Below, one piece after another: positions 24,414 to 35,546 of a stretch of DNA of 64,000 nt (the stretch's first letter is position 1; each line of letters starts with the position of its first letter). The notes under the pieces are model-generated. The model was not told the DNA's origin, made no database searches, and saw only the letters and a program-made list of their open reading frames with translations. A program made the position numbers and the translations under genes. This DNA is from Ctenosaura bakeri. Its lineage: Eukaryota > Chordata > Lepidosauria > Squamata > Iguanidae. The stretch lies in the NCBI GenBank assembly GCA_948474755.1, contig CAOLHI010001444.1, positions 62,001 through 126,000 on the forward strand, written 5' to 3'.

Positions 24414-24635
24414 GGGCTCTTTCGCACTACAGTCACAGCACTATGATTCCACTTTTGCTGCTGCGGTTATATCCAACAGAATTCCGGGCTCTGCGGTGTA
24501 GAGAGGGGGATTTTTGCATTTTCATCCAGAGAGTTCTAGTGCTTCCTCAAACTATAAATCCCAGGATTCCATGGAACGTTGCTATGGCAGTTAAAGTGGA
24601 ATTATAGTGCAATAACCGCGTAGCATGAAAAGGAC
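24414..24635. mobile_element. Older, longer relative of the foldback family
   Basis: GGGCTCTTTCGCACTACAG at the left, GCGTAGCATGAAAAGGAC at the right, with AGCACTATGATTCCACTTTT paired against GTGGAATTATAGTGC. The centre is about 40 bp longer than in the young copies. Confidence 0.6.
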
Positions 24636-25167
24636 GTTACAATAACTTTTCAAAACTATATGTCCTGGGAGGTTCATCTCTATTTTCTCGCACACCACTG
24701 TTTGTGCTTCATCTTCCTCATTTTCCCCTCAGTCACCTCCAGTGGTGGTTGGTAGCTTTAATGTCATCAGGGTGGAATCCATGTTGGGATTCAGCTCCAA
24801 CTCTGAAGGAGCTAACCAAGGTTCCGAACACTATCTCTCCAAATAGTTCAGTGCCTTGGAAATCTCCTTTAAAATCCAGCCTAAAACCCAAAACCGACTT
24901 TACACCAAAGCAGATTCCTTGCACCACTAACATGGAAGCAACCAGATACCATGCTATGTCACAGATACTCAGCTATGAACCAAAGAGTGAATCCAAAGGG
25001 CAGATGCATATACCAGTGTTTCCCAAATGTCTAAAAGCTTTAGAATCGTCAACTCTCACAACTGCCTCATTTCAAAGATCTTTTCTTGAAATCTTATCTC
25101 TTTTGGGGAACAATTCAAGATGCTTGTTTATAAGACCCCATAAGACGGTGGTTATCAAGCCCTAGTC

Positions 25168-25246
25168 CTCTACATGTTTGAACTTCAACTCCCAGAATCT
25201 CCTAGTATTGGCCACACTGGCTGGGACTTCTGGGAGTTGAAGCTCA
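25168..25246. repeat. ACTCCCAGAA palindromic element
   Basis: AACTTCAACTCCCAGAATCT against GACTTCTGGGAGTTGAAGCT; the A-to-T arm change is matched on both sides. Confidence 0.75.
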
Positions 25247-25439
25247 AAACATCTGGATAACTAGAGTTTGAGAATCACTGTTGCAATGCACCCTATGATT
25301 TGGGAGACAATCTGAAAAATCATGTTCTCCCATACAGATCTGTTCAGATCTTAAGATTTTAGTGGAGGCCATGTTTTGGACTCACCACAAATGGGATGGG
25401 GTAGACTCTTTAGCAATTAAGTGAAATATTGCATTTCAT

Positions 25440-25840
25440 AAAGAACCAGCATGATGCAACGATCTGAGTGTTGGACTAGGACTCCAGAAAACCAGGGCCA
25501 TTTCCACACTAGACTGTTATAGCGCGATGATTCCACTTTCAACATCCTATGGAATCCTGGGGTTTGCAGTTTCAAAACTGCAAACCCCAGCATTCCATAG
25601 GATGTTGAAAGTGGAATCAAAACGCTATAAGAATGTAGTGCGGAAATGGCCCAGGTTCAAATTCTAATTCAGCTGCAGACACCCACTGAGTGGCCTTGGG
25701 CAAGCCACACCCTCTCAGTTTCAGAAAGCAGGACTGGAAAACTTCTTATGAATAAATTGTGTCAAGAAAATCCTACAAGAGGGTCATCTTAAATCAGAAT
25801 TGACGTGAAGGCTCTCAACAGCCACAAAAAGGCATTTCAA
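25440..25840 (+). mobile_element. tRNA-type SINE split by a foldback element
   Basis: Head 25442-25495 and body from 25652 (GGTTCAAATTC, CACTGAGTGGCCTTGGGCAA) to the CAGCCACAAAAAGGC tail. The foldback sits between ACCAG and GGTTCAAATTC. Confidence 0.88.
25496..25651. mobile_element. Foldback element inside a tRNA-type SINE
   Basis: 156 bp with exact CAG duplication (25493-25495, 25652-25654). The loop is reduced so that GTTTC directly meets AAAACTGC. The tips no longer match fully (GACTG against GAATG). It interrupts the SINE just before its GTTCAAATTC box. Confidence 0.92.
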
Positions 25841-26967
25841 ATGCATACACACTATTTGGACCATGGGCTAGGTTCAAGAGCAGAGATGTGTAGGCCTGGA
25901 AAAAGAAATCCTAGAAAAATCTGGAGGGGAAACTAGGTTTTTCTCCCCATTTTTGAAGCCCCTTTTTCTGCAAAAAGTAGAAAAATGGAAAACTGAATGG
26001 ACTATTTTATTGTAGAATGATGAATGAAATGTTAAGACAAAGTGTTCATATATTTATTCCACCAAAATTATTTCTAAAAATCTACGTATCACACCAACTT
26101 TTACATAAGACAGTGTATAAAATCATACATTGCAATTTCTGGTTTCCTTTTCTCAGATCTTTCCGTGGGATGAGTGCTTTGTGTTTTCTTTACAATATGG
26201 ATAACTAGAGGAGACAGAATCATTTGCTCTGTTTTGTTATGTTTAATGGTTTCTTCTCTTTTTATTGTTATTTGTCTGCTCTTAACATACTGGCAAAACC
26301 AAAGAAGTGCTTTATAGTTTAGAAATGTGTAGTTTAATTTGAAACAAACAACAGATTATCTTAAAAGGAACTTCAATTTATAATTAATGCCTGTACCAGA
26401 CATTTCATATACCAGATTCGATCATTTTATGCCAACCAGACATATACATAATATATTTTATGCTCCAGAGATAAGAAATTGAGTTTCAATCAATAAAGGA
26501 GGCCCATATTATTTTTGCTTTCCTTTTTCTGAAAATTTCCTTTTGTTAAAAAAAACAACAAGAGAGAGAGAAACTAGTCCTCTCCCATGGTTTCAAAATT
26601 TCTGGAAATTTTACATCTCTTTCTATCAATCTATATCAGAGCTATTGGAGACACGCAAAAGAACTCTGACCCACCGGGAAAGGTTGTGAAACCCAATGAA
26701 ATTAAGTCACATGCCTTTCAGGACAGAAGAGAAGTTACTGCTTTATTGGGAAACACGGAAACTCTTTTTAAACACGTGCAATACATTATCTGCCCACGCA
26801 AGATACAGTACTTTCAATTTCATTCTCCACTATAAATTGTAGCACTGTTGTTCCTATTGTAGCTGTTTGTTTGTTTAATTTCCCATCTTTCTCCTCCTCC
26901 TTCAAGAGGACTTACATTAAACTAAGATTACAAACAAGACAAGACAAAATGAAGATAACATTTCAAA
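25841..26967. other. AT-rich stretch, no feature seen
   Basis: Intron DNA without recognised repeats. Confidence 0.5.
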
Positions 26968-27170
26968 GGTCATTTCCGCACTGGGCTGTTATAGCGCTAT
27001 GATTCCACTTTCAACATCCTATGGAATCCTGGGGTTTGCAGTTTCGGGAGGGGCCGGCCGGTGGAATCCAAGTGGAATCCAAGTGGAATCATAGCGCCGC
27101 AAACCCCAGGATTCCATAGGATGTTGCAAGTGGAATCATAGCGCTATAACAGCCCAGTGCGGAAATGGCC
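26968..27170. mobile_element. Foldback element with rearranged loop
   Basis: 203 bp with AAA duplication (26965-26967, 27171-27173). Tips GCACTGGGCTG and CAGCCCAGTGC form a separate arm pair. The normal GGCCCCTCCC loop side is replaced by repeated GTGGAATCCAA and an extra GTGGAATCATAGCGC copied from the arm. Confidence 0.9.
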
Positions 27171-27598
27171 AAAAAGTGGGGAGGGGGGAACCTGTGCTAC
27201 TGATTTAATAAGCATTTTCCAACATATACATCACTTTCTGGACATGAGAATAAGAAGAATGGAGTTCAAAGCTCGGCCACCTCTAAAAGTAGGATCCTAC
27301 ACTTGAGAAGAAATCCCTATTGATTCCAACGGGATCCACTCTCGGATAAACACGTCCAGACCACAGCCATAAAAAGAAACAAGATGGCTCATAAACAGTA
27401 GGTGTTAAGCAAGCTGGACCAAAGCCACTGGGCCATCTGTTCTGTTTACTGATCATCTGTTCTGTTTACTGATTCTATTACAATAGTATCTTTATCACAT
27501 TATTCAGTATTATTGTTATTATCAGCTTCTCTACACCAGGAGTGGGAAACTGCTAGTTCCAAGGACTGACTTCAAATACCCTGAACCTTATGTGGGCT

Positions 27599-27629
27599 GC
27601 ACACACGCACGCACACACACACACACACA
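27599..27629 (+). repeat. (CA)n with CG interruptions
   Basis: CACACACGCACGCACACACA type run. Confidence 0.9.
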
Positions 27630-28014
27630 GAGCAGCCAAATTCAGCAGCAATTATACATCCAAATCTCAGTGGCAAATCAGGAGAAACCTTTAAAACAAG
27701 CAGGGAATGCTGGTATTAAAACCATTTGTCAATAGAACCACAAAAACCCATTGGTGCAATTATTTCTTGCTTAAAGAAATATAAAAGAATCATGCAGCAC
27801 CACTGAGTCATTTTTGCATAGGCTTTCATGGACTCTAGCCCACAATTCCTGGATTGTTTTCAATGACTTTTAGCCATTTCCTCCTGAAATCTCACCAAAT
27901 TTCAGCAGCACAGCTGGGGAGATGTTCAGGCTACAAAATGGCCAATGGGCAGCATGTATACCCACCACCATTTCATAGATAAAAACTGGGATACACCTGG
28001 CCAAACAACACAAG

Positions 28015-29125
28015 AGTGTGGTCAAAATGGCAAATGTTATTCGTGAGCAAGAACACACAAGCTAGGAAAGGCTGCAACAGCCTGCTTTTTCCTGAGCTTA
28101 CAGAGAAGGGTAAGACTCCCTCCTCTCCTCTCCCTGTGCTGACTATTTGAGTACAAACTACTTTCGCAATTTGAACTGTTTGCAGCAAGTGAAGCAAGCT
28201 TAGGACAAAGGGAGAAAGCAGTAGGAGGAGAGAAACCAGGACATTTTAAAAGCAGCTGAGAAAGTGGGATGACAGAGGATTAATCAGGATTGCCCTTGCC
28301 AAATCAGGAAAGCTGGAGGATATGAGCATTCAGTCTGGGGGAGGGCATGTAGATGACTTTATCTAGACATGGAGGCAGAGTCAGATAGAAATTTAACACA
28401 GGATTAAGAATCAATGAAGACAACAGAGGAGTTTATGAAGGAGGAAAACCAGGGAAGGGACTAAAGGGCTAGCAACATTTTCTCTGACTACTTTCTCAGG
28501 AGACAAGGCACAAGCATAAGTTCAACTCTGGCCATCTTTCCCTCTCCTGACATCCATTTGCTGCTCTGTAAGGAATTCTTTCCCATTTTGGCTCCCTGGG
28601 AAGAGTCACTGGCACATGCAACAGGAGAACTGGGGCAATGGCCTCCACTGGAGGGAAGGCAAGGCATTTTTTAATTAAGAATTGTATGTCCAAATGGACA
28701 TCCAGTCTTGGCTTTTGACATCCAGCACAGATAAATTGATATATGGAATTTAATCTGTGAATGTGTGATTCCCACCCCTGTTTTAGTGACTTGCACAAAT
28801 TACTAAAAACCAAAAATTAAAAAAATAATAATCTCCAAATATATATCTTTTGCCATCCCAGACCAGCTGTCATTTTTAACCAATTTTTCTAAGCCTTCAC
28901 AAAAGATGTCATGATTTTTCTTCTTTTTAATTCTGGTATTTTCTGGTAGTGCGCAGAATAATAAAAATTACTAGGGCAGTGTGCGTGTAAATGTATTTGA
29001 AGCTCTCTATTGACTTCCTTCTTTTTTTAAAAAAAAAAGCACAACACAATCTGAATTTCAGGATTGCATGTAATGGAGAGGCTTTCTCTCAGGAATCTTT
29101 TGAGCGAGATAATGGACCTGCACAA
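28015..29125 (+). repeat. Unnamed dispersed repeat, longest copy (about 1.1 kb)
   Basis: Its left part matches 7325-7611 and its right part matches 1020-1222 and 2095-2460, so both belong to one element. No LTR, TIR or protein frame is visible by eye; the ends are uncertain. Confidence 0.55.
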
Positions 29126-29307
29126 GCAATTTGTTCAGGGAAGGAATGGGTTAAAAAGCCCTTTGCTCACTCACTCCCCCCTATGCACCCATCTATCTTC
29201 TGTCCAAGAAATAATGGCCGAAATGCACAAGAGAACAAGGAAGCTGGACAGAATGGACTCCCCTCTAACACTTTAGCCCATATTGCAGAGGTAGAAATTC
29301 CTTAGTC

Positions 29308-29375
29308 CTCCAGATGTTGGACTGCAATGCCCAGCAGTCCTGTCCATTGGATTTTCTGAGAGTTGCAGTCCAACA
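29308..29375. repeat. ACTCCCAGAA palindromic element
   Basis: GTTGGACTGCAATGCCCAGC against TCTGAGAGTTGCAGTCCAAC. Confidence 0.7.
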
Positions 29376-29927
29376 GGACCTGGGGATCTCCCTGATGCCT
29401 TCCTTGTTTCTAACTGAAAAGCTCCAAATACTAGTTGTTTCACAGAACGCCTTTTCTCTGACTGGCTTCTTCCCCTTTCTGAAGGCCCCAGAAGGACAGG
29501 GGTGGGGGACTGCAGAAGGAAAACTAGCAGGAATGTTTGTTTGCTGGCACTCTTCTGAATTATTTGTTCACCTGCTCCTTGGGCCGGATTCAAAGCACAG
29601 GCAGAGATGCCACCAGAGGTTGCTTTGTTTGCAAACACCCGCGAGTATCAATGCAGCAGCCCTTGGGCAGACACAGCGAAAAGCCAAACACAAACCCACA
29701 CACATTCCTAAGCAAGAGCAGATTAATCAGAAATCCTGCTGGGGGAAGGGAGATACCCCTCACACCTCAAACATGTGTTAGAGCTGCCTGCCAGATCAGA
29801 CCAAATGCTTTCACCTTATCCAACATCCTCATCAGAGCCTGGAAAAGTTCCTTTGTTGGATGATACCTCCCAAAACTCCCAGGCTGGAAGCTGCACTCTA
29901 AAAGTGTAACCTTTTCACCCAGGCTGG

Positions 29928-30078
29928 CTTGTGTAGTTGTTTGAATGTTGGACAAGGACTCTGTGAGACCAGGGTTGAAATCAGCGATGGAAACCCACCG
30001 AGCAAGTTGCACCTTCTTCGTCTCAGAGGACAAAGTCCCTCTGAGCAGATCTTGTTGAGAAAACCATGACAAGATAGC
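29928..30078 (+). mobile_element. tRNA-type SINE, decayed
   Basis: TAGTTGTTTGAATGTTGGAC, GAGACCAGGGTTGAAATC, GAAACCCACCGAGCAAGTT. Confidence 0.75.
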
Positions 30079-30530
30079 CTTAGGGTTGCCCAAAAAAAAG
30101 GCAGAAATGACGGGAAGGCACGCATCAGCAACAATAAGGGACCAAAATAATTGGAAGCTTCATAGGTGTGCTTGGGTGAGAACATGGAAGAGACCATTCA
30201 TGGTGGGTTCTCTCGGGCTGTAGAACTCTCTGCTGGGGGAGAAAAGACTACCCCCTCCTTGCTCTTCTTCCACCAGAATAAGCCAGACTTTTTACCTCTG
30301 TGACCCCCTTTAGATCTACATGCAGACATTATACCCTCCCTGCTCAATGTCATGCCCCCCATGTCCTATCCCACACCTTTCTCTCCCTCCCCCTCTTTCT
30401 CACAGGCCTCTTGTGCTGCATGTGCCATCCGTCTTAATGCTGAGTTCTTGCACTCTTCGCCTCCCACACCACCCAAGAAACTGCCTCACGGTTGCTAAGG
30501 AGCGTGTGCCTGCTGTACGAATGACAGAAT

Positions 30531-30632
30531 GGCCACTTCTCCACCAGACTGTTATCGTGCTGTTATTCTGCTTTCAACATCCTATGGAATCCTGGGGTTT
30601 GCAGTTTAGGGAGGCGCCTTTGAGGGTCCCCC
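30531..30632. mobile_element. Foldback element, left arm only
   Basis: GGCCACTTCTCCACCAGACT through TTTGCAGTTTAGGGAGG, then a C run; no right arm follows. Confidence 0.75.
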
Positions 30633-30719
30633 CCCCCTTAGGGTCCCACCCCACAGTGTGAGAATCACAGGAATAAGCCTTTGGAGACCAAGTGACTATG
30701 CAGAAAATTGTTAAGGGGG

Positions 30720-30899
30720 TTGTGCCACATTGTTATTGTTCTTGTTCGAACTCTAAATTATTTTATATTGTTTCAAAATACTGATGTTTCAGTATGGTAC
30801 TTACTTGTTTTCTAACTTTTTTGTTATTAATTTTTTTAAAATTCAAGTACCTAGTTTTAATCCATGTCGATTCTCCCATTCACGAGGCAGGATTTAAAA

Positions 30900-30930
<31 letters not shown>

Positions 30931-30932
30931 AA
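30720..30932 (+). mobile_element. L2-like LINE tail with AAAT repeats
   Basis: T-rich, then CCCATTCACGAGGCAGGATT and (AAAT)n from 30897. Confidence 0.55.
30897..30932 (+). repeat. (AAAT)n microsatellite
   Basis: About nine units at a LINE tail. Confidence 0.95.
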
Positions 30933-31861
30933 TGAGCTAATGAAGCTTATTTTCTAAAGCAACTGTCCAAATCCTTTTGAAAATACTCAAGCAGGACATG
31001 AAAGCAAAAGTCTTCTTCCTTCCTCAAAGCAACTGCTATTTGGAGTTATGCTGCTTCCGAACACAGAGGTATCATTAAGCTGCCATAGCCTCTTCTACAT
31101 GTTAGAAAGCACTCTCTCTCCATCTCTGTCTCTCATGTGCACATACACACAGCCACACACACTTTTATGTTCCCAAGCCAAATTTCAGTCCACAAGGAAG
31201 GTCCAACGAACAAACAGAAACACACAGCCCATGGCCAACTTTCACACAAAAGGTAAGCCAGATCACAGTTTGTAGAGCTACAGCTTGTTGTTGCCTCTTA
31301 ACCCATTCCCACAAACAAACCCTAGTTTGTTAGCCACACACAAGCCATGGTTTAAGTCCCTAGCTGATGACCGGCTTCCAGAGTGGTTTGCTTAAAAGGT
31401 GGTTTGTTGTTATATTTGAACTCAAAAAGGGACTTGTCCCAGGCTTGTTTCTCCAACTGTCCGCTCTGAAGCAGGAGACGACAAAAGAAGTGAGAAAGAA
31501 TCAGAGAGTAGAGCTATGGTTTGCACGGAACACCAAATTATGGCTACCACAAACTGTGAATAATATGCAAATGCAGCAGCCAGTAACCACTGTTGCTTCC
31601 AGAAAGTTCAAAGAATTTTGGACCAATACTCATCCTACAGCCAAAGGTTAACACAGCACTCACCTACTCCCTCTCCCAAAAGTGGCATAAGGGGTAAGAG
31701 ACCCACACTGCTTGCTTACCATGGCTCCTTTAGTGCTAGCCCTACCCATGCCACTAAAAGATGACAGTCTTCCAAGATGCACAGCATTGCATCCATAGCC
31801 TGGTTTTCACAAATGCTCAGCAAGGCATCACACCTGTACCATTGCAGCTAAACGGTCTTCC
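30933..31861. other. No feature seen next to exon 2
   Basis: Intron 2 sequence; a run of GTTTGTTAGCC/CTAGTTTG-like words at 31310-31400 hints at an old repeat. Confidence 0.45.
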
Positions 31862-31992
31862 CCATACTATGGCTGGGGGATTCTGTGAGCAGTAGTCCCC
31901 AAAAGCCAAGCCCAGCTCTGAACATGCCTATGCCAACTTGGTGACCAATGTCCACCCCGGCTGGTGACAATGGGAGTTGTAGTCCAAACACC
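31862..31992. repeat. ACTCCCAGAA palindromic element, about 50 bases from AGRN exon 2
   Basis: GGGGGATTCTGTGAGCAGTA and GACAATGGGAGTTGTAGTCC. It lies just inside intron 2. Confidence 0.5.
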
Positions 31993-32036
31993 CTGGAGGA
32001 CACCGTGTTAAGGTTGTAGAGCAAAAGGCACGGCAG

Positions 32037-32042
32037 ACCTAC
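32037..32042 (-). other. AGRN: Splice donor, AGRN exon 2
   Basis: GTGGAAG|GTAGGT on the minus strand. The exon ends phase 1 after the CVE codons of the NtA domain, so this is the donor of intron 2. Confidence 0.88.
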
Positions 32043-32304
32043 CTTCCACACAGTGTTCCACCTCTTCCAGGTTGCGTAGAGTAATCCGCATGAGGCTGGA
32101 GTTGAGCATCAGTTCATTCTTGTGAGCAGGCCACATGTAGTGTGGGGCAGGGTTAACAAAGAAAATCCGCGTGTCCCCTGTGGACACCTGGTTGTCACAG
32201 ATCGTGGGGTCCCCGAAGCCCCCAATCACCACTTTGTTCCCGCCATCTAAGAGGATTTCATGAGTTACAACTTCCTTTCCTTTCAGGTACCTCCAGACCC
32301 TCAC
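32043..32304 (-). CDS. AGRN: Agrin coding exon 2: remainder of NtA laminin-binding domain
   Basis: This 262-base internal exon encodes 87 codons plus one base (phase 0 in, phase 1 out). It starts [20 protein letters not shown], continues [19 protein letters not shown], then [33 protein letters not shown] and ends [10 protein letters not shown] plus the first base of the next codon. This is the second half of the agrin NtA domain, a TIMP-like OB fold that binds the laminin coiled coil in family members. Visible are an N-S-S glycosylation sequon and the cysteines of TICDN and EHCVE, which would pair with cysteines from exon 1. Splice sites are strong: a T/C-rich tract and TTTTCTCCAG upstream, GTAGGT downstream. 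The frame is intact with no stops. The first codon is GTG (Val); it is not a start. The next exon (follistatin-like region) is beyond the left edge of the window. Confidence 0.97.
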
Positions 32305-32331
32305 CTGGAGAAAAAAGAAGAAAAGACAATG
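32305..32331 (-). other. AGRN: Splice acceptor and polypyrimidine tract, AGRN exon 2
   Basis: On the minus strand a T/C tract (CTTTTCTTCTTTTTTCTCC) runs straight into the AG before GTGAGGGTC. Joining here restores the agrin sequence in phase 0. Confidence 0.93.
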
Positions 32332-32564
32332 TCATGGGAGAATCCCTACAGATCCTTCATGCTCAAGGCAATGTGAAATAGGCAATAGTTCATCTTTCTT
32401 CCACCATCAACCAGAGCAGGCAGGGAACAGCGGCTTACAGAAACACTCCAAGGGAGTTAATTTCATAACTACTTTGCAAGAAGCCACAAAATGACACAGT
32501 TGAAAGACAACGGAAGGAATTTGTTATTTTGGTTCACACTGCCTTAGAACACCTGAACACCAGA

Positions 32565-32735
32565 GTTATTTATTTCTTATACTGATAGCCTGACTCAACT
32601 TCAGTGAGTTCCAAACATGGCTCTCCTCCTCACAACAACCCTATGAAGTAGGTCAGATTGAGCTCAGTGGGGGCAAGAGCTTGGATCTCCCAAGTCCCAA
32701 AGCAAGAGTTAACCATTATATCACATTGGCTCTGA
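32565..32735 (-). repeat. Interspersed repeat, second copy of the 20-kb type
   Basis: CTCACAACAACCCTATGAAG and TAGGTCAGATTGAGCTC pair with the copy at 20.1 kb. It lies 260 bases upstream of the exon 2 acceptor. Confidence 0.6.
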
Positions 32736-34228
32736 CACGGGTGATATGGTTTCCACTTCCAAAAAAAGACTCAAATATGAAAGGTGTGACTTCCTTTCAT
32801 AGTTACCAGCTATTAACTATAATAGCATAATTCAGAGTGGGGAACATGCAATGGACTGCAGTTTCTGTCATTCCTCACCACTGGCTGTGGCCAATGGGAA
32901 CTGCAGTCCCACAGCAGTTCCACATTTCCCATATTCTCCATATACAGGGTAGCATGTGATAATAAATCATCTCCCTTTTGCCCTGTTTCTCAATACCTTG
33001 TTGCACAGAGTCAGAAATAAAATGAACTAGAAACCCTCTATCTAATCCTAAAAGGCAAGCCACATATTCTTTCCAGCAGAAAAAATCAAAGAAAATGTGG
33101 TCCTGGGACCATAGGCACTCCCTGGGACCATAGGCACTCCATCCCCCAGGCTGTGACAACTCACCTTTTAAACAGGTTGCAACCCGCATTGCACTGTTCA
33201 GCACAGGGGTGGGTTACTGGAGGGGGTGCAATTTTAATGCATTAGCGCGTCCAGCACAAACAGAAGTGAAATTACGTCTTTTGTTGTTTCAATTTAGGAC
33301 AATTTTTGGTCTCCCCCCATTTTTGGCTAGGAAGTGAGGTTGGAGAGGCATTAAGCACGGTGTTTTCAGCAGTTTTGAACTGTCAGCGGGGGTCAAATCG
33401 CCCAATTTTTTTTAAAGCCGGGATTCAGGGATTCAAAAGGGTGTACTTTGCCCACGCCTAATTTGGCATTTTTTAAATATTCTTTTTCAAAACTAGAAGT
33501 GGCCTTGCAATCATTTCTGGGGCTTTTGGCACCTTTCCATGTTGCCTCCATAGGGTTCTGAAAAATTCATCTCTGGACCTACCACAGTTGCCCACCCCTG
33601 TTGAAAAAATCAGTTCAACCTTCCCCCAGCTGTCACCTGAAAGTTTTCAACGACACTGCCCATAAACCCCAGCCAGCCTTCCAGTTAGGGATGATGTGGC
33701 TTGCACTCCCCAAAATAAGGAGAGATAGGGTTGGAGACAGTCAAATTAGATACAGAGCTCAAAAAAGGTTGCTTTGTACGACTATAGCTCCCAGTATCCC
33801 AAAGCTAGTAGAGCCAATCTGAAAAAGTATCATTGTCTAAGTTCTAGTTAGATAGTTAAGGGAGGAAAAGGTAACCTCTTGCCATGCACAAGTTTTAGCT
33901 TCTAAGAAGCGAGAACTTCAGAAACTGTTTCCCAATTAAAATGGTGCAGCAGCCAGCAGGCTCCTGTAGCCAAGCGAAAAAGGGAAAAGGATTTTTTTTT
34001 TTCCAGAAGAAGTCGCTCCACCAACTAATAAGGCAATACTGGATCCAAAAAGGTCCCCAGCAGTGAACTCTGGCCTCCTCCAGAAAGAAGAATTAAAAAG
34101 AAAGAAGGAACAGGATGGTCATGGAAGAAGATAGGTTACTGAGGTCCCAAGCAAAGCAAAGCAGTCTTCGGTTCATCTCAAATCAAGTTAAAGATTTCTA
34201 GCTATCTAGTGCAAATTCCATTTAAAAA
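32736..34228. other. No feature seen upstream of exon 2
   Basis: Intron 1 near the acceptor. It has a tandem CCTGGGACCATAGGCACTCC duplication (33104-33141) and AACTGCAGTCCCACAG (32900), an ACTCCCAGAA-type remnant. Confidence 0.5.
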
Positions 34229-34296
34229 AGAGAGACAGAGAAGCAGACAGACAGAAAGAGAGAGAAGAGAGAGAGGGAGAGAGAGAGAGAGAGGGA
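34229..34296 (+). repeat. (AG)n-rich tract
   Basis: Imperfect AG repeats; pyrimidine-rich on the AGRN sense strand. Confidence 0.9.
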
Positions 34297-34689
34297 AGGA
34301 GAATATTGTCCTGGAGCAGCTGGCAGGAGCTTGACCAAAAGTAAAAACGGTGCTATGGCATGTGTACCTATGTGCAATCCACTAACATTAAGATCACGGC
34401 AAACATTAAAATGGGACTATGGTGAGCAGTGGTCAAATGAGCCAGGAGCTGAGAACCAGAAACCTCGGGCTTAATTTGGTGGGAAAAACTGAAAGACTGC
34501 AGGAAATTTCACATTGTCTCCTGAAGAATCAACAAGATTGAAATGTGCTTGGCCCTTGTTTTATTGACGTCTTGTTATGCTCTACGGTCATCAGTCTTTT
34601 TTCTCCACAGACTTTTATACTCATTGCTACTAAACTGCTTGGATTGCTTTTTTAAAATATATCTATGTTCACACACACACACACACAGA

Positions 34690-34800
34690 GTTATAGAATC
34701 TTAGAGTTGGAAGAGACTCCAGGGGCCATCCAGTCCAACCCCCTGCCATGCCGGAACCCACATCAAAGTACTCTCAACAGATGGCCATCCAGCCTCTCTC
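34690..34800 (-). mobile_element. CR1 LINE tail
   Basis: GTTATAGAATCTTAGAGTTG to GATGGCCATCCAGCCTCTC, only the last 110 bases of CR1, next to a CA run. Confidence 0.88.
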
Positions 34801-35481
34801 ATTTTTGTCTTTTGCTTTTGACAGGTGCCATATCCCTTTCTTTCTTTTGTGGAAGTGGTGAAACGAGCCAACCACAATCAGGACTGGATAGGGCTTAGAA
34901 AAGTTACTTTTGCAGAGGGACCCCCAGCTCACAGAATCCCCTGGCTAGCAGGGGGCACTGGAGTTGATTTCTAATTCAAACAAAATACAGCAGCCCAACA
35001 ACATCTGGAGAGCCCTACTTGTCATCTCTATTCCATCTCTCTTTTTTTTTCTTTTGTATTGTGTCTACTCATCTGTAACCTTGCTAACAGAGAATGTCAC
35101 TTTTTTTGTTACTCAATCTAGTTGCGGGAGGAATCTTTCAGAACCTTAATAAAACCAGCTGGCGCCCCTTGTAGTATTGTTGTACCAGTATCAGATATCA
35201 AAACACATCGCATGCTTTTACAACCACAAAGGATTGTGAAAATGCCTAAAAACAGTGGGAGGGGAGAGAAATACAGAACCCTCAGTGAAATTCATAAGGA
35301 AAAGATCTGTATGAAAGCAGGGGACTTGGACCAGTCCCAACTCTGTACAGCTTTAGGTGTATCAATAATAATGCACCACCAATAATGCTAATAATCAATA
35401 ATCAATCAATAATGCACCATCAATAATGGTGATGCATTAGCTTCATGGGAATCACGCAGCTCTTGGGATGTTGTTAAAATA

Positions 35482-35546
35482 AAACTCCCAGCATTCCTCA
35501 CCATTGGCTGTGCTGACTGGGGCTGCTGGGAGTTGCACTCCCATTG
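35482..35546. repeat. ACTCCCAGAA palindromic element
   Basis: AAAACTCCCAGCATTCCTCA against GGGGCTGCTGGGAGTTGCAC. Confidence 0.65.

Larger units (their letters stand above)
1..32042 (-). other. AGRN: AGRN intron 2, first 32 kb (continues beyond the window)
   Basis: No exon with agrin follistatin-like sequence is seen to the left of exon 2, so intron 2 is at least 32 kb. The transmembrane (SN) alternative first exon of other vertebrates was not recognised on the minus strand, but at about 150 bases it is easy to miss by eye. Confidence 0.8.

Noticed and set aside
24704..25165. 153-codon plus-strand frame
   Set aside because: No known motif, no start context, and it sits in intron 2 antisense to AGRN; probably chance.
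1..32042. The alternative transmembrane (SN) first exon of agrin
   Set aside because: I searched the minus strand by eye for the expected hydrophobic anchor exon and found none I could support.
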